Assembly (NCBI GenBank): GCA_937910835.1
Contig: CALEMG010000547.1
Coordinates: forward strand, 1-7,521
From: an uncultured Alphaproteobacteria bacterium
GTDB lineage: Bacteria; Pseudomonadota; Alphaproteobacteria; Sneathiellales; Sneathiellaceae
DNA: 7,521 bases
Reading direction: 5' to 3'
Under the pieces are notes generated by a model. It searched no databases and had not been told where the DNA came from. It saw only the letters and a program-made list of their open reading frames with translations. Shown here one piece after another: positions 1-6,969 of this stretch. Positions within the stretch are counted from its first letter, which is position 1. Each line of letters opens with the position of its first letter. The translations under genes were made by a program, and so were the position numbers.

Positions 1-103
1 CGGATATATGCACTTCGGGCAAATTGCCATCAGCGTCCTTGCCTCCGCGTTGGAGAATGCGAACCTGATCGGTAGGAAGCGGTAGAAAAGCTAACTTTGA
101 CAT
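1..103 (-). CDS. Partial DUF1203-like protein, N-terminus only
   Basis: This is the start of a leftward gene that runs off the window edge; 34 codons are visible. The ATG (103-101) is preceded by AGGAG (complement of 112-116) at 8 nt spacing, a strong ribosome binding site that fixes the start. The peptide begins MSKLAFLPLPTDQ and continues with a QRGGKDADGNLPE stretch. This pattern (short Leu-Pro segment, then Gly-x-Asp-Ala-x-Gly-x-x-Pro-Glu) resembles the N-terminus of one DUF1203 subgroup, whose function is unknown. The family call is from memory of the pattern; the usual downstream PCRHCL-type segment lies outside the window and cannot be checked. It is divergent from serC and shares the 197-nt intergenic region. 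I am confident that it is a real gene and only moderately confident of the family. Confidence 0.6.
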   Translation of the reverse strand, partial: MSKLAFLPLPTDQVRILQRGGKDADGNLPEVHIS

Positions 104-111
104 ATTTTTAT

Positions 112-116
112 CTCCT
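112..116 (-). promoter_or_regulatory. Ribosome binding site of the leftward DUF1203-like gene
   Basis: The minus strand reads AGGAG here, inside AGCAGGAGA, 8 nt before the ATG at 103. This is a near-consensus Shine-Dalgarno site. It is the main evidence that the short left-end frame is a real gene. Confidence 0.7.
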
Positions 117-215
117 GCTGATTTCTGTAATCGCAAGATAGAAAAAACAGGTCTGCTTAAATATCCGAAAAACGATGCGGAACTCGGGCAGAATGTCGCA
201 GTGCAAAAAATCCCG

Positions 216-246
216 TTGACATCGTCCCTGAAATTTTGTCTATGAA
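216..246 (+). promoter_or_regulatory. Probable sigma-70-type promoter of serC-serA
   Basis: TTGACA (216-221) is a perfect -35 box. A -10 element is less clear: TATGAA (241-246, 19-nt spacer) matches four of six consensus bases, while a 17-nt spacer would give the poorer TCTATG (239-244). Transcription would then begin around 250, just before the two hairpins of the leader, which fits the expected architecture of a short structured serC 5' UTR. The intergenic stretch 104-215 shows no other element I can support. Confidence 0.5.
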
Positions 247-249
247 CGA

Positions 250-300
250 CGGGCCACATCCCCCCACCGGGATGCTCTAGACTGGAAGGTTTAGTTTATT
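250..300 (+). promoter_or_regulatory. serC leader RNA-like element, two tandem hairpins
   Basis: Two hairpins sit directly before serC. Hairpin 1 pairs CATCCC (257-262) with GGGATG (269-274) around a 6-nt loop. Hairpin 2 pairs CTAGAC (277-282) with GTTTAG (289-294), including one G-U pair, around the loop TGGAAG (283-288). The ribosome binding site GGAAGG (284-289) lies in the loop and on the edge of hairpin 2, so folding should reduce translation. This matches what is known of the alphaproteobacterial serC leader motif: it lies before the serC-serA operon and its last stem overlaps the serC ribosome binding site. The ligand or factor, if any, is unknown to me. The identity is inferred from position and folding; a covariance-model search would settle it. 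Confidence 0.65.
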
Positions 301-1476
301 ATGACAGTAGAAATGCGTCCGGAGAGACGCCCTAACTCTCCCTTGTTTTCATCCGGCCCCTGCGCGAAGCGCCCCGGATGGTCTCTCCAAAATCTTGAAG
401 ATGCGTGGCTTGGTCGCTCCCACCGTTCGGGTGAAGGTAAAGCCAAGCTGAAAGCCGTGATTGATCAGCAACGCGCGCTTCTGGGTATTCCTGATGACTA
501 CAAGGTCGGTATCGTGCCGGGCTCTGACACCGGCGCCGTTGAGATGGCACTCTGGTCGATGCTGGGTGCACGTCCGGTCACTATGCTGGCATGGGAAAGC
601 TTCGGCTCCGGCTGGGCGACCGATGTCGTCAAGCAGCTAAAGCTGGAAAATGCCGAAGTGATCACTGCCGGATATGGTGATATTCCCGATCTCGCCGCGA
701 CCGACTGGTCCCGCGATGTCGTCTTTACCTGGAACGGCACGACCTCTGGAGTCCGGGTGCCGAACGGCGACTGGATTTCCGATACCCGCGAAGGCCTCGC
801 CATTTGCGATGCGACATCGGCTGTTTTCGCCATGGAGATGCCGTGGGAAAAACTCGATGTCGTGACCTGGTCTTGGCAGAAAGTGCTGGGCGGGGAGGCG
901 GCGCATGGCATGCTGGTTTTAAGCCCGCGGGCTGTTGAACGGCTGGAAAATTATACACCGGCCTGGCCGCTGCCAAAGGTGTTCCGCATGACCAAGGGCG
1001 GCAAGCTCATTGAAGGTATCTTCAAGGGCGAGACCATCAACACCCCCTCCATGTTGGCGGTTGAGGATGCGCTGGACGCGCTTTCCTGGGCTGAGAGCAT
1101 TGGCGGTGGCAAGGGTATGGTCGCCCGCACGGATGCCAACGCGAAGGTGATTTTCGACTGGGTGGCGAAAACCGACTGGGTCGATTATCTGGCAAGCGAT
1201 CCGGCAATTCGCTCCACCACCTCGGTCTGTCTTAAGATCACCGATGACTGGTTCACCTCCCTTCCGGCGGAGGATCAGCCAAAGGCAGCGAAAGAGCTTG
1301 TCGCGATCCTCGAGAAAGAGGGTGCGGCGCTTGATATCGGGCATTACCGCGACGCACCGGCGGGTCTTCGGATCTGGGCGGGCGCGACAGTGGAAGCCGC
1401 CGATCTTGAAGCCCTGATGCCCTGGCTCGACTGGGGTTACGCGACACTCAAATCCACTTACAGAATTAATTCCTAA
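301..1476 (+). CDS. serC: Phosphoserine aminotransferase SerC
   Basis: SerC is a cytosolic PLP-dependent class V aminotransferase. It converts 3-phosphohydroxypyruvate and glutamate to O-phosphoserine and 2-oxoglutarate, the second step of serine synthesis; SerC can also serve the pyridoxine branch. The 391-residue protein starts with the typical FSSGPCAKRPGW segment (residues 16-27) and then GRSHRSGEGKAKL (38-50). VFTWNGTTSGVRVPNG (141-156) and CDATSAVFAM (169-178) follow, with Asp170 the likely partner of the pyridine nitrogen. SWQKVLGGEAAHG (191-203) carries Lys194, the expected Schiff-base lysine. Length and motifs fit the longer SerC type found in alphaproteobacteria rather than the ~360-residue enterobacterial type. 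The ATG follows GGAAGG (284-289) within the structured leader. serA begins 17 nt downstream, so the two are surely co-transcribed. No damage is visible. Confidence 0.96.
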   Translation: MTVEMRPERRPNSPLFSSGPCAKRPGWSLQNLEDAWLGRSHRSGEGKAKLKAVIDQQRALLGIPDDYKVGIVPGSDTGAVEMALWSMLGARPVTMLAWESFGSGWATDVVKQLKLENAEVITAGYGDIPDLAATDWSRDVVFTWNGTTSGVRVPNGDWISDTREGLAICDATSAVFAMEMPWEKLDVVTWSWQKVLGGEAAHGMLVLSPRAVERLENYTPAWPLPKVFRMTKGGKLIEGIFKGETINTPSMLAVEDALDALSWAESIGGGKGMVARTDANAKVIFDWVAKTDWVDYLASDPAIRSTTSVCLKITDDWFTSLPAEDQPKAAKELVAILEKEGAALDIGHYRDAPAGLRIWAGATVEAADLEALMPWLDWGYATLKSTYRINS

Positions 1477-1493
1477 TCTTAAGGAACAAGAAA

Positions 1494-3071
1494 ATGGTCA
1501 AAGTCCTTATCTCTGACAAGATGAGCCCGCGCGCTGCTGAAATTTTCCGCGATCGTGGCGTAGAAGTAGACGAAAAACCCGGCATGACGCCGGAGGAACT
1601 CAAAGCCTGCATTAGCGAGTATGACGGCCTCGCCGTGCGCTCCGCCACCAAGGCAACCGCCGAGATCATCGCGGCGGCAACCAACCTCAAGGTCATCGGC
1701 CGCGCCGGTATCGGGGTGGATAATGTGGATATCCCGGCGGCAACGGCGGCCGGCATCTGCGTGATGAACACGCCCTTTGGCAACGCCATCACCACCGCGG
1801 AGCATGCCATCGCGATGATGTTCTCTCTCTCCCGCCATATTCCGGCGGCGAATGCCTCCACCCAGGCCGGGAAGTGGGAGAAATCAAAATTCATGGGGGT
1901 TGAGTTATATGGCAAGACGCTTGGTGTCGTTGGCTGTGGCAATATAGGCTCCATCGTTGCGGACCGTGCTCTCGGCCTCAAGATGAAAGTCGTCGCTTAT
2001 GATCCATTCCTCTCACCGGAACGGGCATTGGAACTCGGTGTTGAGAAACTTGAACTCGATGATCTTTTCGCGCGCGCTGATTATATTTCCCTTCATACCC
2101 CGATCACCGACAGCACGCGTAATATCATCAATGCGAAGAATATCGCCAAGATGAAGCCGGGCGTCCGCCTCATCAACTGTGCCCGTGGCGGCTTGGTTGT
2201 GGAGGAGGATTTGAAGGCGGCCCTCGAATCCGGGCAGATTGCGGGCGCGGCGCTCGACGTTTATGCGGTTGAACCGGCAACGGACAACATCCTTTTCGGC
2301 ATGGAGAATGTGGTAACGACGCCGCAGCTGGGTGCCTCCACCGATGAGGCGCAGGTCAATGTCGCCATACAGGTGGCGGAGCAGATGTCCGACTATCTGT
2401 TGGTTGGATCGGTGGCCAATGCCCTCAATATGCCCTCCGTTACCGCGGAGGAAGCCCCGAAACTGAAACCCTATATGGAACTCGCGGCCCAGCTTGGCGG
2501 GTTTGCCGGTCAGGTCACGGAAAGCGGCATCAAATCCGTACGCATCGATTATGAGGGGGCGGCGGCCGGATTGAATACAAAACCGCTTACCTCAATCATC
2601 ATCCAGAGCCTGCTCGCTCCGTTGATGGACAGCATCAATATGGTGAACGCCCCGGTGGTTGCGAAGGAACGGGGGGTTGATGTGACCGAAAGCTATAACG
2701 ACCGTGAAGAAGACTATCAGACACTGATCCGCCTTACGATTACCACCGAGCATCAGACACGGGATATCGCGGGCACTCTGTTCGGTGATGATCGCCCGCG
2801 TATCGTCAGCATCAAGGGCATCAATATGGAGGCAGAAATCGGGCCCCATATGCTCTATGTCACCAACAAGGACAAGCCCGGCTTTATCGGAGCTCTGGGG
2901 TCGGTCTTGGGTGATGCCGGCGTCAATATCGCCACTTTCAACCTTGGCCGCCACAAAGCGGCAGGGGAAGCGATCGCTCTGATCGAGATAGATTCGGAAT
3001 TGTCTCAGGAGACATTGGATACGGTGCGCAAATTGCCTCATGTGGAGCAGGTCAAGCCGCTCAATTTCTAA
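1494..3071 (+). CDS. serA: D-3-phosphoglycerate dehydrogenase SerA, catalytic His replaced by Gln
   Basis: SerA oxidises 3-phosphoglycerate to 3-phosphohydroxypyruvate with NAD+, the first step of serine synthesis. The 525-residue length fits the long type: substrate- and NAD-binding domains, an intervening ASB-like domain (about 320-440) and a C-terminal ACT domain (about 453-525) that usually binds serine for feedback control. Visible motifs are IGRAGIGVDNVD (68-79), the dinucleotide fold VVGCGNIG (145-152), NCARGG with catalytic Arg231, and AVEPA with catalytic Glu260. The segment normally read TPHLGAST is TPQLGAST, so Gln278 (codon CAG, 2325-2327) replaces the catalytic His. The Arg-to-Glu spacing (29) and Glu-to-Gln spacing (18) equal those of human PHGDH R236/E265/H283 as I recall them, so the alignment is secure. 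Everything else looks intact. An AAGGAA site (1481-1486) precedes the ATG by 7 nt. A terminator follows the stop. Confidence 0.96.
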   Translation: MVKVLISDKMSPRAAEIFRDRGVEVDEKPGMTPEELKACISEYDGLAVRSATKATAEIIAAATNLKVIGRAGIGVDNVDIPAATAAGICVMNTPFGNAITTAEHAIAMMFSLSRHIPAANASTQAGKWEKSKFMGVELYGKTLGVVGCGNIGSIVADRALGLKMKVVAYDPFLSPERALELGVEKLELDDLFARADYISLHTPITDSTRNIINAKNIAKMKPGVRLINCARGGLVVEEDLKAALESGQIAGAALDVYAVEPATDNILFGMENVVTTPQLGASTDEAQVNVAIQVAEQMSDYLLVGSVANALNMPSVTAEEAPKLKPYMELAAQLGGFAGQVTESGIKSVRIDYEGAAAGLNTKPLTSIIIQSLLAPLMDSINMVNAPVVAKERGVDVTESYNDREEDYQTLIRLTITTEHQTRDIAGTLFGDDRPRIVSIKGINMEAEIGPHMLYVTNKDKPGFIGALGSVLGDAGVNIATFNLGRHKAAGEAIALIEIDSELSQETLDTVRKLPHVEQVKPLNF

Positions 3072-3111
3072 GCTCTTTGGGATAAAAACTCGCGCCTTCA
3101 GGTGCTCGCGT

Positions 3112-3142
3112 AAAAGCGGCGGTTAAAAACTGCCGCTTTTTT
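3112..3142 (+). terminator. Rho-independent terminator of serC-serA
   Basis: AAAAGCGGC (3112-3120) pairs with GCCGCTTTT (3132-3140). The stem extends inward by GG/CT pairs (one of them G-T) to a loop of about 7 nt, and the T run continues to 3142. This is a textbook intrinsic terminator 41 nt after the serA stop. It separates the serine operon from hisZ. A smaller hairpin (GCGCC-TTCA-GGTGC, about 3092-3105) lies just before it and lacks a T run. Confidence 0.88.
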
Positions 3143-3152
3143 GCTGTTCCTG

Positions 3153-3182
3153 TTGGCGACGGCGGGGAAATATGCTTTATAG
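3153..3182 (+). promoter_or_regulatory. Possible hisZ promoter, giving a near-leaderless transcript
   Basis: Because a terminator ends the upstream operon, hisZ needs its own promoter in the 50 nt before its ATG. TTGGCG (3153-3158) and TTATAG (3177-3182) with an 18-nt spacer are the best pair visible. Initiation would fall near 3189-3192, at or just before the ATG at 3192, and no convincing Shine-Dalgarno site is present. The match is modest and the call is tentative. Confidence 0.3.
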
Positions 3183-3191
3183 GCCCACGTA

Positions 3192-4229
3192 ATGAATGAC
3201 TATTCCGAAAAAGGCCTGCTGCCCGCCGGTTTGGCAGATATGCTCCCGCCCGCGGCTGCACGCGAAGCGCGGATTAATCGTACCCTGATGGATGTTTTTG
3301 CAGGCAACGGCTATCTACAGGTCAAGCCTCCGCTCATCGAGTTTGAAGAGCATCTGCTGGAAGGCTCCGGCGCGGCACTCGCCTCCAAAATGTTTCGTGT
3401 GATGGACCCGGTCTCCCACCGGATGATGGGTATTCGCACCGATATCACCTTGCAGATCGCCCGCGTTGCGACCACCCGTATGCAACAGGATCCGCGTCCC
3501 TTGCGGCTTTCCTATACTGGGCAGGTTCTTCGGGTTTATGGCTCCCAACTCCGGCCGGAGCGGCAGTTTGCGCAGGCCGGGGTGGAGCTGATAGGCCCGT
3601 CGGAAACTTCTGCTGATGCAGAGTTGATCTTGCTCGCGGCGGAGGCTTTGGGTGCGCTGGAGGTTGAGAACTTCTCGATTGATCTGACGCTGCCGACGCT
3701 CGTTCCAACGCTTTGCCGTGAACTGGGCATAGACGGTGAGACGGCGGCCTCAGCGCGGGAGGCACTCGATCACAAGGATGCGGCTGCGCTTGATGACTAT
3801 GATGCCCCGCTGAGCCAGATTCTCATCGCACTTTTGAAGGCGGCAGGCCCGGCGAACAATGCTATAGAGGCGCTTGAGAAGATCGACCTTCCCGACGCAG
3901 CAGCAGCGCAAGTCATGGCGCTAAAAAAGGTGGTTGCGCAGCTTCAGCAATCCGCGCCGGACCTGAAGCTGACCATCGATCCCGGTGAGTATCGCGGGTT
4001 TGAATATCAGACCGGTCTCAGCTTTACGGTGTTTGGTCGCGGCGTGCGCGGGGAACTAGGCCGTGGCGGGCGTTACCGTCTGATGGACGGGGAGTCGGCA
4101 TCTGGCTTTACGCTCTTTCTCGATAGCTTGATGCGCGCGGTGCCTCGCAGGCCAGCCAATGACCGACTTTACCTTCCCTTCGAAACCAGCCTCGACCATG
4201 GATACGCCTTGCGCCAGGATGGATGGTAA
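3192..4229 (+). CDS. hisZ: ATP phosphoribosyltransferase regulatory subunit HisZ, cut short by an in-frame stop
   Basis: HisZ is a catalytically inactive paralogue of histidyl-tRNA synthetase. It binds the short form of HisG and is needed for the first step of histidine synthesis and for histidine feedback. The class II synthetase fold is visible: YLQVKPPLIEFEEHL (residues 41-55, motif 1 region), MGIRTDITLQIARVA (79-93) and RPLRLSYTGQVLR (102-114) for motif 2, ERQFAQAGVELIG (123-135), YRGFEYQTGLSF (267-278), and GELGRGGRY (287-295) in the motif 3 region. The frame stops after LRQDGW at residue 345 with TAA (4227-4229). The same frame then continues for 33 codons of HisZ-like C-terminus to a TGA at 4329-4331. 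Uninterrupted, the product would be 379 residues, near the usual family size. hisG is not in the window. The ATG lacks a clear ribosome binding site. It may be a pseudogene, a slightly shortened working protein, or carry a sequence error. Confidence 0.9.
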   Translation: MNDYSEKGLLPAGLADMLPPAAAREARINRTLMDVFAGNGYLQVKPPLIEFEEHLLEGSGAALASKMFRVMDPVSHRMMGIRTDITLQIARVATTRMQQDPRPLRLSYTGQVLRVYGSQLRPERQFAQAGVELIGPSETSADAELILLAAEALGALEVENFSIDLTLPTLVPTLCRELGIDGETAASAREALDHKDAAALDDYDAPLSQILIALLKAAGPANNAIEALEKIDLPDAAAAQVMALKKVVAQLQQSAPDLKLTIDPGEYRGFEYQTGLSFTVFGRGVRGELGRGGRYRLMDGESASGFTLFLDSLMRAVPRRPANDRLYLPFETSLDHGYALRQDGW

Positions 4230-4331
4230 ACGGTCGCGGGCCTAGCGCCTGAAGACGATATCGAGGCCGAGGCGCGGCGTCTTAACTGTGGCCAGCTTCT
4301 CGGGCCCGATGGTATTACGAAACTCTCCTGA
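4230..4331 (+). other. hisZ: In-frame hisZ 3' remnant beyond the internal TAA
   Basis: This is the same reading frame as hisZ, directly after its TAA. It encodes 33 residues starting TVAGLAPEDDIEAEARRLNC and ends in TGA (4329-4331). A segment of the type W-x-T-V-A-x-L-x-P followed by a E-A-R-R-L-x-C stretch is what I expect at a HisZ C-terminus, so this is the normal end of the gene and not a chance frame. No frameshift is needed, only one sense codon in place of TAA. purA starts 30 nt after this TGA, a more usual operon-like spacing than the 132 nt after the TAA. Confidence 0.85.
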
Positions 4332-4361
4332 TCAAAATTTTACATTCAAGGACTGAGGATA

Positions 4362-5654
4362 ATGGCGAACGTAGCGGTGGTTGGCTCCCAATGGGGTGAC
4401 GAGGGCAAAGGCAAGATTGTTGACTGGCTGTCCGAGCGCGCGGATGTTGTCGTGCGCTTCCAGGGCGGGCATAACGCCGGCCATACGCTCGTTGTGGATG
4501 GAAAGGTCTATAAGCTCAGCCTGCTCCCCTCCGGTATTGTGCGCGGCGGGAAGGTGTCTGTGATCGGAAACGGCGTTGTCGTTGATCCCTGGGCGCTGGT
4601 GAAGGAGATTGGTACTGTGCGCGAGCAGGGGGTGCTCGTTGCTCGCGGCACTCTTAAAATTGCGGAAAATGCGACGCTGATTCTGCCGTTGCATGGGGAG
4701 CTTGATGCCCTGCGGGAGGATGCAAGTTCGGCCGTGAAGATCGGTACGACACGGCGCGGCATCGGTCCGGCTTATGAAGACAAGATCGCTCGCCGAGCAA
4801 TTCGTGTTTGCGACTTGACGGACACGGAGTTGCTGAAACGGAAAATTGCGACCCTGCTTGATCACCACAATGCGCTTCGTAAAGGTATGGGCGCTGAGTT
4901 GGTGGATTGTGATAAGTTGCTCGCGCAACTCATTGAAGTTGCACCGAAAGTTCTCGAATTTTCCGATATTGTTTGGCGCCGTCTGGATGAGGCGAAGAAG
5001 GCGCGCAAGCGGGTCCTGTTCGAAGGCGCGCAAGGGGCGATGCTGGATAACGATCACGGCACTTACCCCTTTGTGACGTCTTCCAATACACTTGCGGGAC
5101 AAGCGGCGGTCGGCAGCGGTGTTGGACCGAGCGCGGTTACCTATGTTCTTGGCATTACCAAGGCCTACACGACCCGCGTTGGCGAAGGGCCGTTCCCGAC
5201 CGAACTTTTCGATGAGGTCGGCAAGGGGCTTGGCGAACGCGGGCATGAATTCGGTGTTGTCACCGGACGCAAGCGCCGATGCGGCTGGTTCGATGCGGTG
5301 ATGGTGCGTCAGGCCGTAAAGACCGGCGGCATCACGGGCATCGCGTTGACCAAGGTTGATGTGCTGGACGGCATGGATGAACTTAAAATCTGTGTCGGCT
5401 ATGAATTGAATGGCGAGCAGAGCGATTATTTCCCGTCCAACATGGCGGATCAGGCCGCGGTAAAGCCCGTCTATGAAACGATGGAAGGCTGGAGTGAGAG
5501 CACTTATGGTGCGCGCAGCTGGGCCGATCTTCCGGCGGCGGCGGTTAAATATATCCGCCATGTAGAGGAATTGATCGAGGCACCGGTCGCGCTCCTCTCC
5601 ACAAGCCCGGAACGTGAAGACACCATCCTCGTTCGGGACCCGTTTGAAGACTAA
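4362..5654 (+). CDS. purA: Adenylosuccinate synthetase PurA
   Basis: PurA is a cytosolic enzyme that joins IMP and aspartate using GTP to form adenylosuccinate, the first committed step from IMP to AMP. The 430-residue length is standard. The N-terminus has SQWGDEGKGKIVDWL (9-23) with the catalytic Asp13 and the phosphate-binding loop, and GGHNAGHTLV (35-44) with catalytic His41. IMP-binding segments are GTTRRGIGPAYEDK (128-141) and FEGAQGAML (220-228), followed by DHGTYPFVTSSNT (231-243). ITKAYTTRVGEGPFPTEL (265-282) and TGRKRRCGWFDAV (301-313) are the later conserved blocks, and LTKVDVLDG supplies the guanine-recognition motif. AAGGA (4348-4352) stands 9 nt before the ATG and supports this start. 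It probably shares a transcript with hisZ, given the 30-nt gap from the natural hisZ end. No damage is seen. Confidence 0.97.
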   Translation: MANVAVVGSQWGDEGKGKIVDWLSERADVVVRFQGGHNAGHTLVVDGKVYKLSLLPSGIVRGGKVSVIGNGVVVDPWALVKEIGTVREQGVLVARGTLKIAENATLILPLHGELDALREDASSAVKIGTTRRGIGPAYEDKIARRAIRVCDLTDTELLKRKIATLLDHHNALRKGMGAELVDCDKLLAQLIEVAPKVLEFSDIVWRRLDEAKKARKRVLFEGAQGAMLDNDHGTYPFVTSSNTLAGQAAVGSGVGPSAVTYVLGITKAYTTRVGEGPFPTELFDEVGKGLGERGHEFGVVTGRKRRCGWFDAVMVRQAVKTGGITGIALTKVDVLDGMDELKICVGYELNGEQSDYFPSNMADQAAVKPVYETMEGWSESTYGARSWADLPAAAVKYIRHVEELIEAPVALLSTSPEREDTILVRDPFED

Positions 5655-5711
5655 ATTAAAAGTGAACGAAAGAGGCTGCCCGCCTTTATATCCCCATGCT
5701 AATGTTCCGGC

Positions 5712-6902
5712 ATGATAAAATCTTCCGGACGAATGGGGCTGCTGGCTGTCGGGGGGCTGCTGGCCCTTGCCGTTGGCTTGGGCATTGGCCGTTTTGTCTA
5801 TACTCCGATATTGCCGTTTATGGAAACCGGCCTCGGCTTGAGCAAGTCTGACGCGGGATTGATCGCCTCCGCTAATTATCTCGGCTATCTGCTGGGCGCG
5901 CTGCTTGGTATCCGGCAGAGCCTGCCTGGAAGTACACGAGGCTGGTTCCTTTTATCATTGATTATTTGTTCCATAACCACAATTGCCATGGGGCTGACGG
6001 AAAGTTTCGAGCTATTCCTGTTGATCCGCCTGATGAGTGGCGCGGCTTCCGCCTTTGTCATGGTGTTCGGCTCAGCGCTTATTTTGAGCCGTCTCGCGGT
6101 GGAGGGACGATCGCGCTTATCTGCACTCTATTTTGCAGGCGTCGGTGTCGGGATATCGCTCTCCTCCCTGATGATCATTGCGTTAGAGACGATGGATATT
6201 GGGTCACAAGGCATGTGGATCGCCACGGGCATCCTCTCCCTGCTTCTGACGGTTCCGGTATTTCTGTATGTACCTGCCGCGCCCGAGCCAAGCGGCGGGG
6301 AGGCGGCGAATATGCCGCTCCACTATAGCCGACCGCTCAAAGCTCTGATCCTTTCTTACTTCCTGTTTGGTTTTGGCTATATCATCACGGCAACCTTTAT
6401 TTCCACGCTGGTGCGCCAAATACCGGAAGTGCAGTGGATGCAGTCCATTATTTGGCTGATCGTTGGGCTTGCCGCCATTCCGTCCGTGGCGCTTTGGTCG
6501 GGCATTGCCCACCATATTAGCAACAGTCGGAGTTATGCAATCGCCTGTCTTTTCCTTGCGATCGGTGTTGCCGGCAGTGTGATCGGTGAACACCCGCTCT
6601 TCCTGATTTTGTCTGCTGCCCTGCTTGGCAGCACGGTTATCGGCATTACCGCCCTTGGCTTGGTTGAGGCGCGGAATATGGCGCCTAATCACGGGCGGCA
6701 GATTCTGGCGGTGATGACCCTGTCCTTTGGGATCGGACAAACGATCGGGCCGGGCTTCGCCGGGTTTGTCTATGACTATTTCGGCGATTTTTTCGTAGCT
6801 TCGCTCATTGCCGCTGTCGGGCTTGTTGCCGCCTCTTTGCTGGCATGGGATTTGGACAACAAAAAGCAGCTTTATCCTGCTCCGCCATCTGATCGAATTT
6901 AA
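5712..6902 (+). CDS. MFS transporter, YbfB/YjiJ-like (MFS_4)
   Basis: This is an inner-membrane secondary transporter of the major facilitator superfamily; substrate unknown. The 396 residues form about twelve hydrophobic segments: near 9-28, 48-67, 77-95, 101-123, 137-157, 168-187, then a loop (188-208), and 209-233, 244-265, 275-292, 295-317, 331-352 and 360-380. GIGRFVYTPILPFM (24-37) in the first helix is characteristic of the YbfB/YjiJ group, often proposed as efflux or metabolite exporters. A short soluble tail (381-396) follows. The start is uncertain because neither ATG 5712 nor the in-frame ATG at 5733 (Met8) has a clear ribosome binding site; I keep the longer form. It lies 57 nt after purA and may be read through from it. 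The family call is by motif and hydropathy; a role in nucleotide metabolism is not implied by position alone. Confidence 0.88.
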   Translation: MIKSSGRMGLLAVGGLLALAVGLGIGRFVYTPILPFMETGLGLSKSDAGLIASANYLGYLLGALLGIRQSLPGSTRGWFLLSLIICSITTIAMGLTESFELFLLIRLMSGAASAFVMVFGSALILSRLAVEGRSRLSALYFAGVGVGISLSSLMIIALETMDIGSQGMWIATGILSLLLTVPVFLYVPAAPEPSGGEAANMPLHYSRPLKALILSYFLFGFGYIITATFISTLVRQIPEVQWMQSIIWLIVGLAAIPSVALWSGIAHHISNSRSYAIACLFLAIGVAGSVIGEHPLFLILSAALLGSTVIGITALGLVEARNMAPNHGRQILAVMTLSFGIGQTIGPGFAGFVYDYFGDFFVASLIAAVGLVAASLLAWDLDNKKQLYPAPPSDRI

Positions 6903-6969
6903 CGGCATATTAACGCAGGATTGCGACAATAAGGCCCGAAACTCGACCTGATGGACTAAAGCCGCGCAA

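Noticed and set aside
4227..4229. Reassigned TAA codon (alternative genetic code) to explain hisZ
   Set aside because: serC, serA, purA and the MFS gene all end naturally at TAA with full-length products, so TAA acts as a stop in this genome.
4227..4331. Frameshift in hisZ
   Set aside because: The C-terminal sequence continues in exactly the same frame as the body of the gene; only a stop codon intervenes, so no shift is needed.
4332..5561. A 409-codon open frame on the minus strand lying across nearly all of purA
   Set aside because: purA is unambiguous on the plus strand. The antisense frame has no recognisable motif, and long antisense frames arise readily opposite GC-rich coding sequence.
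5671..5687. Possible terminator after purA (AGAGGC-TGCCC-GCCTTT)
   Set aside because: The stem is only 6 bp with a G-T pair, and only three T residues follow before the sequence turns to ATATCCCC. Too weak to call.
6903..6969. Promoter or terminator between the MFS gene and the kinase-like gene
   Set aside because: TTGCGA (6921-6926) has no -10 element at a workable distance, and no hairpin with a T run is present.
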